Assembly (NCBI RefSeq): GCF_030068445.1
Contig: NZ_JAQPOK010000004.1
Coordinates: 1 to 64,000 of the forward strand
Length of the DNA stretch: 64,000 nt
Source of the DNA: Roseofilum halophilum BLCC-M91
GTDB lineage: Bacteria > Cyanobacteriota > Cyanobacteriia > Cyanobacteriales > Desertifilaceae
Reading direction: 5' to 3'
The notes under the pieces were generated by a model. That model searched no databases. It was not told the origin of the DNA and saw only the letters and a list, made by a program, of their open reading frames with translations. Made by a program: the position numbers and the translations under genes. Shown piece by piece: positions 51,791-60,673 of this stretch (positions are counted from its first letter, which is position 1; the number at the start of each line of letters is the position of its first letter).

Positions 51791-53797
51791 TTATAGTTGA
51801 TTTTCCAGTAAACTTAATGCCCTTTTCCCATCCATAGGGCGAGAGAAAAAGTAACCTTGTCCCCACTCACAACCCAGTTCAGACAATATTTTTAGTTGTC
51901 CCAATGTTTCTACTCCTTCAGCAATCACTTCCATATTTAAGTGATGAGCTAAATTAATAATTGTCATAACAATATCCGAGTGTTCTCCATCTTCGCCCAT
52001 GTTGCTCACAAAGGACTTATCAATTTTGAGAATATCTAAGGGAAATCGATGTAAATAACTTAAGGATGAATAGCCTGTACCAAAATCATCCATGCAGAGT
52101 TTAATCGATCGTTGTTTTAATTGACTTAATACTTGTTTAACATAATCAGCATTGTTGATGATCATACTTTCTGTAATCTCTAGTTTCAAATGATCGGCAT
52201 GAATCTGGGATTTATGAATAATTTGATCGATTTTTTCTAATAAATCGGGTCTAGATAACTGACAACCCGATAAATTAACCGCCATGGTTAAGCGATGGTA
52301 GCCATAGCTTTCCCATAGCCGTAATTGATGGCAGGCTTCTTCGAGTACCCATTGGCCGAGTAAAGCAATTAATCCGGTTTCTTCGGCAATGGGAATAAAC
52401 TGCACGGGTGAGACCATGCCTAATTGTGGATGCTGCCAGCGTAATAGGGCTTCAAATCCAGCAATTAAGCCGGTTTTTAAGCAGGTGATGGGTTGATAAT
52501 AGACAATAAATTGATTATGTTTGAGGGTATCCGGACTTTCTAGGAATTGAACAGCACGACGGAGATCGTTTTCGAGTTGCAATTGAGCCATGACTCGTGT
52601 ATGAGTTTCTAAATCAAAAACTTCATAGCGAGCGCGTCCTTTAGATTTGGCATGATACATGACAATATCTGCATCCCGAAGCACTTGTTCCGGTCGTTGA
52701 TAACCGGTAGAACTCAGAGCAATGCCAATACTAACCGTGGTAAGAATTTCATGACCATCGACAACAAAGGGATGGTTCATCTCTTGATGAATGGTTTCGG
52801 CTAATTGATTGGCTTGGGAAAGGTCTGAGAGAGGGGCTAAAAGAATAGCAAATTCATCACTGCCTAAATGGGAAATGAGACCCTGTTCGATCGCTAAATG
52901 GGTTTGTTGTTGTAAAATCTGATTCAGGCGTTGGGATAATTCAATCAGGAGCAGATCGCCGAGGGTATGACCCAGAGTATCATTAACTACTTTGAAACGG
53001 TCGAGATCTAAAAATAAGATGGCAAATTGATAGTCTTCAGAGGCTTGAGCTTGGTCGATCGCTGTTTGTAAATGCTCCATAAACAGGGCACGGTTGCCTA
53101 AGCCAGTGAGGGGATCGTGGTAGGCGTTATAGCGCAGTTGAGTGGCAATTTTTTCTTTCTTGTTGATTTCCCCTTGCAGTTGTTTCACGGCTGCTCTGAG
53201 CTTAAACGTCCGCTCCTCAATGGCTGCTTCGAGTTGAGTTTGAATGTGATTGAGTTCGGTTTGAGCGCGATGGTGAGCGATCGCTCCCCCAAAACTACCG
53301 GCAAGGGTGGTTAAAATTCCGATTTCTTCTGCTGTCCATGGGCGATGGGTTTGACAATCATCACACTCGATAAAGCCCCAAAATTCTCCATCCACAAAGA
53401 TCGGCAGCACCAACAGAGAACAAACTTGGCGATCGCCTAATAACTGCTTTTCCCATTCTGGCAGCTCATCTGGATAACCGGTAATCGGTTTGCCCTGGGA
53501 AAGGTAATCATACCAGCGCCGCAGCACCGTAGTGTAAGATAAGTTTTGTAATTCTAGATTATTAAACGGAAGAGAGATCCATTCTGGAGTCCATTCCCAC
53601 CATTGACTGGCTAATAAAGACTGGGTAACCGGATCGCTATGATTCTGGAAAATATAAACCCGATCAACCGCCAGAGCTTGTCCGACATGAGCTAAAGCCT
53701 GATGTATCGCTTCATGGCGATCCGAAAGGGTGAGCAAGCAATGGCTTGCTTGAGTCACTCCTTGAAGAAGACTAATGTGATATTCAGGATCGAGCAT
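51791..53797 (-). CDS. GAF-GGDEF-EAL protein with degenerate cyclase motif
   Basis: A 668-aa cytoplasmic protein starting at ATG 53797 (MLDPEYHI); the frame is open to a TTG at 53830. A GAF domain (about 20-180) is followed by a coiled coil, then GGDEF (motif HLGSDEFAILL, GSDEF in place of GGDEF) and EAL (FEALLRW, DDFGTGYSSL, LKIDKSF, VIAEGVET) with its metal ligands. Synthesis of c-di-GMP is doubtful; hydrolysis is likely, with the changed GGDEF possibly a GTP sensor. Confidence 0.93.
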   Translation of the reverse strand: MLDPEYHISLLQGVTQASHCLLTLSDRHEAIHQALAHVGQALAVDRVYIFQNHSDPVTQSLLASQWWEWTPEWISLPFNNLELQNLSYTTVLRRWYDYLSQGKPITGYPDELPEWEKQLLGDRQVCSLLVLPIFVDGEFWGFIECDDCQTHRPWTAEEIGILTTLAGSFGGAIAHHRAQTELNHIQTQLEAAIEERTFKLRAAVKQLQGEINKKEKIATQLRYNAYHDPLTGLGNRALFMEHLQTAIDQAQASEDYQFAILFLDLDRFKVVNDTLGHTLGDLLLIELSQRLNQILQQQTHLAIEQGLISHLGSDEFAILLAPLSDLSQANQLAETIHQEMNHPFVVDGHEILTTVSIGIALSSTGYQRPEQVLRDADIVMYHAKSKGRARYEVFDLETHTRVMAQLQLENDLRRAVQFLESPDTLKHNQFIVYYQPITCLKTGLIAGFEALLRWQHPQLGMVSPVQFIPIAEETGLIALLGQWVLEEACHQLRLWESYGYHRLTMAVNLSGCQLSRPDLLEKIDQIIHKSQIHADHLKLEITESMIINNADYVKQVLSQLKQRSIKLCMDDFGTGYSSLSYLHRFPLDILKIDKSFVSNMGEDGEHSDIVMTIINLAHHLNMEVIAEGVETLGQLKILSELGCEWGQGYFFSRPMDGKRALSLLENQL

Positions 53798-53935
53798 AGA
53801 AGCTTTGGGGAGGTATATTACTGAAAACAATCTAAGGGACTATCGTTGGCGATCGCTCATAGCCAGTGGACAACCAACTGTGAGCCTATGCAGAGCAAAA
53901 TAACCCAACATCACCTAAATTAACGAGGCTTGAAG

Positions 53936-53956
53936 CCCCGTCTCTTTAGAGCGGGG
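53936..53956. mobile_element. Solo IS200/IS605-type end hairpin
   Basis: CCCCG-T-CTC TTTA GAG-CGGGG forms an 8-bp stem with one bulged base and a TTTA loop. Together with the upstream GAGGCTTGAAG it matches the subterminal hairpins of IS200/IS605-type elements. No transposase reading frame is next to it, so it is a remnant or a non-autonomous end. Confidence 0.5.
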
Positions 53957-54049
53957 TGCTGACCAGAGACTAATAGCGATCGCTACAATCTTATCCTAGA
54001 GATTTCCTGAACTTAGTCATCCTTGGATCTCATGACCCATAATTATAAA

Positions 54050-55531
54050 TTAACCCACCTTGAAAAAGCTAATCATTTCTTTTAAATCTTCTGCTTGCTC
54101 GGCTAAGTCTTGGGAGAGTTCGGAGAGATCGTTGGCCAACTGAGAATTTTGTTGGGTCACTTCATCTAACTTCACAATCGCTTGATTAATCTGATTTGAA
54201 CCTTGTAATTGATCGTTGCTAAACCAGCTAATCTTTTCCACTAATTGATTGGTACTTTCAATACCAGAAAATAACCGATCGAGCAAAGTTTCTGCTTTGG
54301 CAATACCGATCAGACTGGAACTCGCTAATTGATTAATTTCCGAGGCTGCATTGCGGGAGCGAGTTGCTAACCGTCGCACTTCAGCCGCCACCACACTAAA
54401 GTCTTGTTCCGATTCCTGCGATCGCGACGCTTCAATACTCGAATTTAGAGCTAAAACAGTGGTTTGTAGGGCAATTTCTTCCACCACCCCAATCTTTTCC
54501 GCAATCGCTTTCATCACCTCTAGTGCTGCTAACATAGACTCACGAGTTTCTTGGGCATCACCAGACGCTTTCGAGGCTAAACTTAAGGTTTCCGAAGCAT
54601 GGCGAGTAGTCTCACGAATAGAGTCAACCATATTATGAATAGACGTAGACGCTTCTTCTGTTGAAGCCGTTTGCTCCGTTGCCCCCAAAGCCATATTCAT
54701 CGCCCGCTCTTTCATCCTTTGGCTACCGATCGCTAAGGTATTACTCACCGTTTGAACTTGTAAGAGAGTGGACTTAAAATTCTCGACCATACGTTCAATC
54801 GAATTCATTAATTGGCCAATCTCATCCTGGCTATTGACCTCAATCTTAGTCTGTAAATTTCCCTTAGATAATTGCTCATTGATCTCGATTGCTTCCGCCA
54901 GAGAACGGCCAATGGAGTTAGTAATGATGCCCCCGACAACAATACTAGAAAAAGCAAAAACAACCAATAAGATCGACGTATTTCTAAGCACCTGCGATCG
55001 CGCTGTTTTGACTTCTCCTAAAAACTCTTGGGCTTTGTTCTCTGCAAAGTCAATGATTTCTTGCACATCTCTTAGAAGAGACTCCACATAATCAGCTCCC
55101 TTTTCCTGGGTAATATTAGCCGCTTCTTCAGCTTGTCCCGCTTGCATTAATTGAATCACTTCATCCCGAATCGGTTTCCAATTAGAAAACTTTTGTCGAG
55201 CCTCATAAATTTGTTGGGGATCGCCTAAAAATTGCTGAGTGATTCGATCGAACTCTGCATAAACTTGCCGCTCATACCGATCCACTTGGGTGCGAGCTTG
55301 GTTAATCCCCTGGGGAGTCTTTGCTAAGGCGACATCTTTCATCGAGCGATGCATTTTAACAATCCCTGACTCCACCCGCAAAACTGAGGTACTTACAGTA
55401 TACGGATGCTCATAAAGTTCAGTTGTTAATTGAGCCAGACGGTTCATGCTAAACAGGTTATAGAGACTCGTGCCAATCACTAAACCTGTCATTAAGCCAT
55501 AACTTAAAGTTAAGCGAGTGCTAATTTTCAT
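54050..55531 (-). CDS. Methyl-accepting chemotaxis protein
   Basis: A 493-aa receptor starting at ATG 55531 (MKISTRLTLSYGLM). A first helix is followed by a four-helix-bundle periplasmic domain (about 30-200), a second helix (about 205-225), HAMP (INEQLSKGNLQTKIEV) and a cytoplasmic signalling domain with the hairpin tip VEEIALQTTVLALNSSIEASR and FSVVAAEVRRLATRS. The tip deviates from the classic LALNAAIEAARAGE. It probably controls phototaxis or gliding through CheA/CheW; no che genes are nearby. An open extension to 55666 overlaps the upstream gene and is rejected. Confidence 0.9.
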   Translation of the reverse strand: MKISTRLTLSYGLMTGLVIGTSLYNLFSMNRLAQLTTELYEHPYTVSTSVLRVESGIVKMHRSMKDVALAKTPQGINQARTQVDRYERQVYAEFDRITQQFLGDPQQIYEARQKFSNWKPIRDEVIQLMQAGQAEEAANITQEKGADYVESLLRDVQEIIDFAENKAQEFLGEVKTARSQVLRNTSILLVVFAFSSIVVGGIITNSIGRSLAEAIEINEQLSKGNLQTKIEVNSQDEIGQLMNSIERMVENFKSTLLQVQTVSNTLAIGSQRMKERAMNMALGATEQTASTEEASTSIHNMVDSIRETTRHASETLSLASKASGDAQETRESMLAALEVMKAIAEKIGVVEEIALQTTVLALNSSIEASRSQESEQDFSVVAAEVRRLATRSRNAASEINQLASSSLIGIAKAETLLDRLFSGIESTNQLVEKISWFSNDQLQGSNQINQAIVKLDEVTQQNSQLANDLSELSQDLAEQAEDLKEMISFFKVG

Positions 55532-55575
55532 TAATTCAATTCCGTTTATCTTCTCTCCTGAAACGGATGTTTGAT

Positions 55576-56967
55576 TTATGGACGGGGAAAAGAGGGCAAA
55601 TCGATCGCCGCTAAGGATTTGCGCTTTTTCGGGGGGCGCAGGGGATACACTAAGGGCGAGGGCCAATTGCCTTGGGGAAGATTAACCGGAACCTCCGATG
55701 ACTCAGAGCCTAGGGGAAGCTCTTCAACCGGCAGATCCTCTGCTGGTTTTGATTCTTCAAAGGTGGATTGAACCTCTTCTTGCTCTTGTGTCTCTTCCTC
55801 TTGTGCCTCTTCTGGCTCCATGAAACTCTCCTCTGAATCGTCAAATTCGGCACTAAAGGAGGGAGGTTCGGGTTCTAAGTCCTCTGGGTCTTCTAACAGT
55901 TCTAACTCTTGTGAGGGAGCATCCTGGAGAGTCTCGATGGCAGGACTAGGGGATGCCGCCATTTCTGGGTTTGAGGGCGAGGACTCTTCCGGTTTGAATA
56001 GTTTCAAGTGAGGACGATTTGCAGATTCTGGCGACTCTAGAGGTCGGGTTTCTGGATGCTCTGTTTGTGTCTCTGTAGTGTCGATCGCCTCGGGTCTAGG
56101 ATCGCAGAGATCGGTTTCTGGTAACGTATCTTGCCATTGATTGATTGACCAAGGTTGAATCGCCACCACTTTGGGGGTTAATCCCGGTTCAATTTTGGTT
56201 AATTTGGGGTCGAGAGTCTCTGGGGATTCATTCAGGATTTGTTCTCGATGAGAGGGAGATAATTCTAAACAGCGATCGAGGGCGTTTTTGAACTGTAGGG
56301 TATATCGTTGTTGACGATGGAGACGGGTTTGTAAGTCAATGCAAAATTTATCCCGTTGATTGAGTTGGGTGGCTTGTTCGTGACAGCGCTGTTGGGCGAT
56401 CGCACAATCTCGTTCGAGTCTCGCTGTTTGAGTTTGGGTACTTTCGAGTTGTTCGCTTAAGGTTTCGACTAAAATTTGTTGCCGTTGGTTATTTTGTCGG
56501 GATTGTTCTAATTCCCGCGATAGCCGTTTATTTTCTTCTTGCAGAGTATTTATTTCTTCTAGACGTTGGGATAAAAGGGCTTCTGTGGCTGGTTGGCGCT
56601 CTTGATAGGTTTGTAGGGCATGTTGAGAATGGCCTAGGGCGTTTTCCAGTTGACTGATGCGATCGAGCAGAGCCACATTCTTATGTAAGACTTGCTCCAT
56701 TTCCTGTTGTAGAGCGTCTAAGACCTCTGGAGCAATACATTCATTCACCGATTCTTCAATTTCTTGCCAGTTGAGGCTATCATGGGTAATCGCGTCAAGT
56801 TTCAATTCTACGGAAACATTGGTAAACTCAGCGCCATCGGTTTCTGGGTTGACTGCCTCAGCAGCGATCGCCTCCGGTTCTGTGGGTGGCTTATCTGCCA
56901 CAGAGTCCGCAGTTGGCTCGTACTTAGGAGACTCGAAAGGGGAGGTGGGTGTATGCTCTTCGTTCAT
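55576..56967 (-). CDS. Acidic coiled-coil protein, function unknown
   Basis: A 463-aa soluble protein: N-terminal acidic part (1-75), a central coiled coil (about 80-215; LEQSRQNNQRQQILVETLSEQLESTQ) with a basic segment HRQQRYTLQFKNALDRCLELSPSHREQIL, then a long Pro/Glu-rich acidic tail (about 250-445) and a basic C-terminal end (PPKKRKS). It lies 44 bp upstream of the chemoreceptor gene on the same strand and is probably cotranscribed, which suggests but does not prove a link to motility. No family recognised. Confidence 0.7.
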   Translation of the reverse strand: MNEEHTPTSPFESPKYEPTADSVADKPPTEPEAIAAEAVNPETDGAEFTNVSVELKLDAITHDSLNWQEIEESVNECIAPEVLDALQQEMEQVLHKNVALLDRISQLENALGHSQHALQTYQERQPATEALLSQRLEEINTLQEENKRLSRELEQSRQNNQRQQILVETLSEQLESTQTQTARLERDCAIAQQRCHEQATQLNQRDKFCIDLQTRLHRQQRYTLQFKNALDRCLELSPSHREQILNESPETLDPKLTKIEPGLTPKVVAIQPWSINQWQDTLPETDLCDPRPEAIDTTETQTEHPETRPLESPESANRPHLKLFKPEESSPSNPEMAASPSPAIETLQDAPSQELELLEDPEDLEPEPPSFSAEFDDSEESFMEPEEAQEEETQEQEEVQSTFEESKPAEDLPVEELPLGSESSEVPVNLPQGNWPSPLVYPLRPPKKRKSLAAIDLPSFPRP

Positions 56968-57029
56968 GGATTAGCCAGAGAATAACAGGGAAAACTAATT
57001 ACAGGATACCGAACTTTTGGTTGACATAC

Positions 57030-57062
57030 TCCTCGGCCTAAAGGCGCGAGGATTCCCCGGTC
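57030..57062 (-). ncRNA. Predicted 3' part of the TnpB guide RNA scaffold
   Basis: In IS605 elements the guide RNA overlaps the 3' end of tnpB and the right end. Here that is the segment from the tnpB stop through the hairpin at 57030-57052; the guide would be read from bases beyond about 57023 on the minus strand. This is inferred from element layout; the 5' limit inside tnpB is unknown. Confidence 0.4.
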
Positions 57063-58188
57063 AAGCAGCAACAGCAGGCAAAGCCCGTCTTACGTCGCCT
57101 TCCGGAATGGCGGTTGATGCCCCAACCGCCTTAATGTTTTTAGCGGCATTGTCGTCTCGGTCGTTTAGATTCGAGCATGACGGGCAACGCCAATAGCGAG
57201 TATCTAGGCTCAGGTTCTCAAGCACATGACCACAGTGGTTGCAGGTTTTCGAGCTAGGAAACCATCGGTTAATGAACTCAACAGTCTTACCCTTCTTTTT
57301 CGCAACCCACTGGAGGATTTGTAGAAACTCACCAAAAGCCAGATCGTTTACCTTGCGTCCCCATAGCCGTTGCATTCCTTTAAGGTTCAAATCCTCGAAG
57401 TACAACACATCCAACTCATCTGTGAGTTTATGCGCCAACTTCCAGAACCAATCCTGCCTACGATTTACGACATCCTCATGCACTCTGCATAAGTGGAGCC
57501 GTGCTTGTTCTCGATTCTTAGACCCCTTCTTTTTGCGGCTGTGGTTACGAGATGCTTTGCGTAGTTCATTGAGTGACTGCTTAAGGAACTGTGGGCTTTC
57601 AATCTTGAATCCTTCAGAGCAGGTCAAGAACGTTTTCAACCCGAAATCAAAGCCAGCGGTCTTACCCGTCTCGGCAACGATTTGATGGTCGGTAGATTGC
57701 TCTACTGTGACGAACATAAACAGCTCTCCTAACGGAGTTCGTTTAATCGTCAGGGTCTTGATATCTCCATCAATTTCTCTGGAATTCCAGTATTGATAAA
57801 CCTTGCTCCCTATTTTTACCCTGCCGCCATTAAGGAATTTATAGCCCGCTTGCTTCAGGGTGAATGACTTGTACTTTTTGACCTTTTTGAATCCTGGTGG
57901 CTTAACTCCTTTTTTGTGATGCTTGAAAAACAACTGATATGCTTTCTCAATCCGCTGGCAAATATCTTGAACAGCCTGAGAACCTACCAACTGCCAAAAC
58001 GGTTTACGCTTTCGCACTTTAGCGATGTGTTTCTGAAGTTTCGCGCAGTTCAAGTGTTTACTCCACATCCGGTAGTACCGTTTGTGGAGAGCTATCGCGT
58101 GATTCCAAATCACTCCAGACGCATTGATTGTGCGCTTGAGGTATCGGTTCCGCTTGTGACTGTATAGCTTAAACTTCAGTGTTTTCAT
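57061..58188 (-). CDS. tnpB: TnpB RNA-guided nuclease (IS605 OrfB family)
   Basis: A 375-aa intact TnpB. The RuvC Asp lies in AGFDFGLKTFLT, the Glu in LYFEDLNLKGM, and the last Asp in NDRDDNAAKNI. A zinc ribbon with CNHC and CPSC lies between. An N-terminal helix-turn-helix/wedge part (1-170) is complete. TnpB proteins cut DNA guided by an RNA made from the right end of the element and favour keeping the element in place. The length, slightly under 400 aa, fits the compact class. Confidence 0.93.
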   Translation of the reverse strand: MKTLKFKLYSHKRNRYLKRTINASGVIWNHAIALHKRYYRMWSKHLNCAKLQKHIAKVRKRKPFWQLVGSQAVQDICQRIEKAYQLFFKHHKKGVKPPGFKKVKKYKSFTLKQAGYKFLNGGRVKIGSKVYQYWNSREIDGDIKTLTIKRTPLGELFMFVTVEQSTDHQIVAETGKTAGFDFGLKTFLTCSEGFKIESPQFLKQSLNELRKASRNHSRKKKGSKNREQARLHLCRVHEDVVNRRQDWFWKLAHKLTDELDVLYFEDLNLKGMQRLWGRKVNDLAFGEFLQILQWVAKKKGKTVEFINRWFPSSKTCNHCGHVLENLSLDTRYWRCPSCSNLNDRDDNAAKNIKAVGASTAIPEGDVRRALPAVAA

Positions 58189-58207
58189 GCTTACTATGAT
58201 TACATGA

Positions 58208-58372
58208 ATGTGTAGCCATTGTGTAGCCTACATCAAGACTTCTAGATTGAATATTCGCATATCCGAGACCAGAATGGAGAAGCTTAGGAGGGTTGCCGTC
58301 CAAAGAGACAAAAAAATGACTCAGTTGGTTGAAGATTGGATCGACAAACTTAGGGAAGAAAAGCCGTCCTAG
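58208..58372 (+). CDS. Ribbon-helix-helix micro-protein divergent from tnpB
   Basis: A 54-aa frame starting ATG 58208 and reading ...SRLNIRISETRMEKLRRVAV then QRDKKMTQLVEDWIDKLREE. The strand (RLNIRIS) plus two helices with a Gln-Leu-Val-Glu turn is the CopG/Arc-type DNA-binding pattern. It lies between tnpB, divergently, 19 bp away, and the left-end hairpin; its TAG stop sits inside that hairpin. It may repress tnpB. TTG 58247 is an alternative start. Confidence 0.55.
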   Translation: MCSHCVAYIKTSRLNIRISETRMEKLRRVAVQRDKKMTQLVEDWIDKLREEKPS

Positions 58373-58433
58373 AAGGACGGGGCTTTAGACCCATTATCTC
58401 GGTAATCGGTAATCGGAACAAACCCTTGATTCC

Positions 58434-59282
58434 CTATTCCCCATTCCCCATAAACTCGCGCACGCAGGATAGGTAAACCGGAGCATCTTCCAACATGGGA
58501 AAGTGGGCGGTTTTGTCAATCATGCGGTAGCGAATCTTGGGATTTAAATCGGCGGCTTTTTTTCCCATGGGGGCGGGAATAATTTGGTCTTTTTCCCCAG
58601 AGATCAGCAAAACGGGTATGGAGAGCTGGGAAAATGCGATGGGCATGGTTTTGGCCATGTGTTCGCTCACTGAAGTATAAATAGTTCCTAAAGCCGCTTC
58701 ATAGTCGGCGATCAAGAAGTCGGTGAGAAACGCTTGGCGCTGTTGGTTGGGAATGGGGCGACAGAGAAACCGTGCCATAAAGAAGCGATCGGCAAGGGGA
58801 ATTTTGGCTAACCAGGGGGGACGGAATTTGACCACGTAACCGCCAAATTTATGGAAGGCTTCAAAGGAGGGGCGATCGTATTCAAAGATGCCGCTACAGG
58901 TGAGAATCAGCTTTTCAAGGCGTTCTGGATACTTCTGGGCAAAAAGAACGGCGATGGAAGCTCCCGTAGAATGGGCGTTAATCCAAACCCGTTTGAGTCC
59001 CAGTTGATTGAGCAGGTGGGCGAGATCTTCTGCGTATTCTTCGAGGGCGTAACTTAATCCTAGGGGCGTTTGGGGCAGCCGGGTACGTCCAAACCCCCGC
59101 AGATCGTAGAGTAGACAGTCAAAGTCTTCCTTAAAGGCTTCTGCTGTGCTTTCCCAATAGCGAGCCGATCCGGCCCAACCATGGAGGAAAACCAGGACAG
59201 GTTTTTGGGGAAGGGATGCACTAGGGGTTGTGGTTATCCACTGATAATAGTGGTTAACCCCACGGACTGTTATCTCTGGCAT
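58434..59282 (-). CDS. Alpha/beta hydrolase
   Basis: A 282-aa hydrolase: LVFLHGWAGSARYWES, LLYDLRGFGRTRLP, nucleophile in WINAHSTGASIAVLF (AHSTG), acid in ISGEKDQIIP and His in DKTAHFPMLEDAP. Substrate unknown. The last residues GNGE and the stop are written by ATTCCCC heptamers (58431-58451). It lies 9 bp downstream of clpX on the same strand and may be cotranscribed with the Clp genes. Confidence 0.87.
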   Translation of the reverse strand: MPEITVRGVNHYYQWITTTPSASLPQKPVLVFLHGWAGSARYWESTAEAFKEDFDCLLYDLRGFGRTRLPQTPLGLSYALEEYAEDLAHLLNQLGLKRVWINAHSTGASIAVLFAQKYPERLEKLILTCSGIFEYDRPSFEAFHKFGGYVVKFRPPWLAKIPLADRFFMARFLCRPIPNQQRQAFLTDFLIADYEAALGTIYTSVSEHMAKTMPIAFSQLSIPVLLISGEKDQIIPAPMGKKAADLNPKIRYRMIDKTAHFPMLEDAPVYLSCVREFMGNGE

Positions 59283-59291
59283 GATCGAGGA

Positions 59292-60659
59292 CTAGGCAGA
59301 TTCAGGTTTGGGTAAGGAGGAGGGATGCAGCAGCAGTTCGGCGGTCGATCGCTTCTCTACCATGTCTTTGGTAATCACACAGCGAGTGACATCTTTGCGC
59401 GAGGGCAGCTCGTACATGACTTCTAACATCAGTTCTTCGACGATACCGCGTAAGGCTCTGGCTCCCGTTTTCCGGCGATAGGCTTCCCTGGCGATCGCTT
59501 CGGTTGCTTCTGGGCGAAACTCCAGAGCTACGTTATCCATCTTCAGCAGTTTTTGATACTGCTTAACTAGGGCATTGCGCGGTTGAGTGAGGATACAATT
59601 GAGAGTTTCTTCATCCAAGGGATTGACCACTGCTACCACGGGAATCCGGCCAATAAATTCGGGAATCATACCAAATTTGACCAGATCTTCTGGCTCTAAT
59701 GACTTGAGTACATCGGCGGCCCGTTTTTCCTTGGCTTGGTTATCTCCCGGTTGAATAAAGCCCATGGATTTTTTACCTGTCCGTTGGCTCACGACTTTAT
59801 CGAGACCTACGAAGGCTCCACCACAGACAAACAGAATATTACTTGTATCAATTTGTATACAATCTTGATAGGGGTGTTTACGGCCTCCCTGGGGGGGAAC
59901 ATTGGCGATCGTGCCTTCGAGCATTTTCAGCAGAGCTTGTTGCACTCCTTCCCCGGACACATCGCGGGTGATGGATGGATTTTCGCTCTTGCGGGCTACT
60001 TTATCAATTTCATCAATGTAGATGATTCCCCGTTGGGCTTCTTCCACATCAAAATCCGCCACTTGCAACAGTCGCAGGAGAATATTTTCTACATCCTCAC
60101 CCACATAACCCGCTTCCGTGAGAGTCGTTGCATCGGCAACAGCAAACGGCACATCTAGCATTTCTGCCAAGGTTTGGGCCAGTAGGGTTTTACCACATCC
60201 GGTGGGGCCAACGAGCAAAATATTGGATTTGTGCAGCTCTATATTATCGTCTGTACCGGTTTTTCCACCATTGGTATTGGTTCCGCTGTTGGTCTTGGAC
60301 TGGATAAAACTCAATCGCTTGTAATGGTTATACACGGCCACCGATAGCACTTTTTTGGCTTCTTCTTGGCCGATCACATGATCGTCGAGATAATGTTTAA
60401 TCTCTTTGGGTTTAGGCATCTGACCCAGGGTTAAATTCGCTGTGCGCGATCGCCGTTTTTTCTGAGCCGGTTCCCCCCGTCTTGGGCTGGGAGGAGCCGC
60501 AGTAGAACTGGAGTCAAACAGCTCTTCATCCAGAATTTCATTACACAGTTCCACACATTCATCGCAAATGTAGACCCCTGGGCCCGCGATTAACTTCCGA
60601 ACTTGTTCCTGGGATTTTCCACAAAATGAACATTTGAGATGGGAGTCATATTTAGACAT
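59292..60659 (-). CDS. clpX: ATP-dependent Clp protease ATP-binding subunit ClpX
   Basis: A 455-aa AAA+ unfoldase that feeds substrates to ClpP. An N-terminal zinc finger with C10, C13, C32 and C35; Walker [13 protein letters not shown]; Walker [10 protein letters not shown]; sensor region and Arg in [10 protein letters not shown]; loop MGF in [10 protein letters not shown] takes the place of the usual ClpP-contact tripeptide IGF. The insertion [14 protein letters not shown] before the Walker A is longer than in E. coli. Confidence 0.97.
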   Translation of the reverse strand: MSKYDSHLKCSFCGKSQEQVRKLIAGPGVYICDECVELCNEILDEELFDSSSTAAPPSPRRGEPAQKKRRSRTANLTLGQMPKPKEIKHYLDDHVIGQEEAKKVLSVAVYNHYKRLSFIQSKTNSGTNTNGGKTGTDDNIELHKSNILLVGPTGCGKTLLAQTLAEMLDVPFAVADATTLTEAGYVGEDVENILLRLLQVADFDVEEAQRGIIYIDEIDKVARKSENPSITRDVSGEGVQQALLKMLEGTIANVPPQGGRKHPYQDCIQIDTSNILFVCGGAFVGLDKVVSQRTGKKSMGFIQPGDNQAKEKRAADVLKSLEPEDLVKFGMIPEFIGRIPVVAVVNPLDEETLNCILTQPRNALVKQYQKLLKMDNVALEFRPEATEAIAREAYRRKTGARALRGIVEELMLEVMYELPSRKDVTRCVITKDMVEKRSTAELLLHPSSLPKPESA

Positions 60660-60673
60660 ATAGCGGCCTCTGA

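Larger units (their letters stand above)
57023..58392 (-). mobile_element. IS605/IS1341-type element carrying tnpB only
   Basis: A single-gene IS200/IS605-family element: tnpB without tnpA. The right end carries an imperfect hairpin TCCTCGGCCTAAAGGCGCGAGGA (57030-57052) directly after the tnpB stop; the left end carries a perfect 7-bp hairpin CCGTCCT-AGA-AGGACGG (58364-58380). Exact ends are not fixed by reading; the coordinates given are approximate. It must be moved by a TnpA elsewhere. Confidence 0.8.

Noticed and set aside
55532..55666. 45-residue extension of the chemoreceptor
   Set aside because: It overlaps the preceding gene's coding end; the real start MKIST begins right before the first membrane helix as expected.
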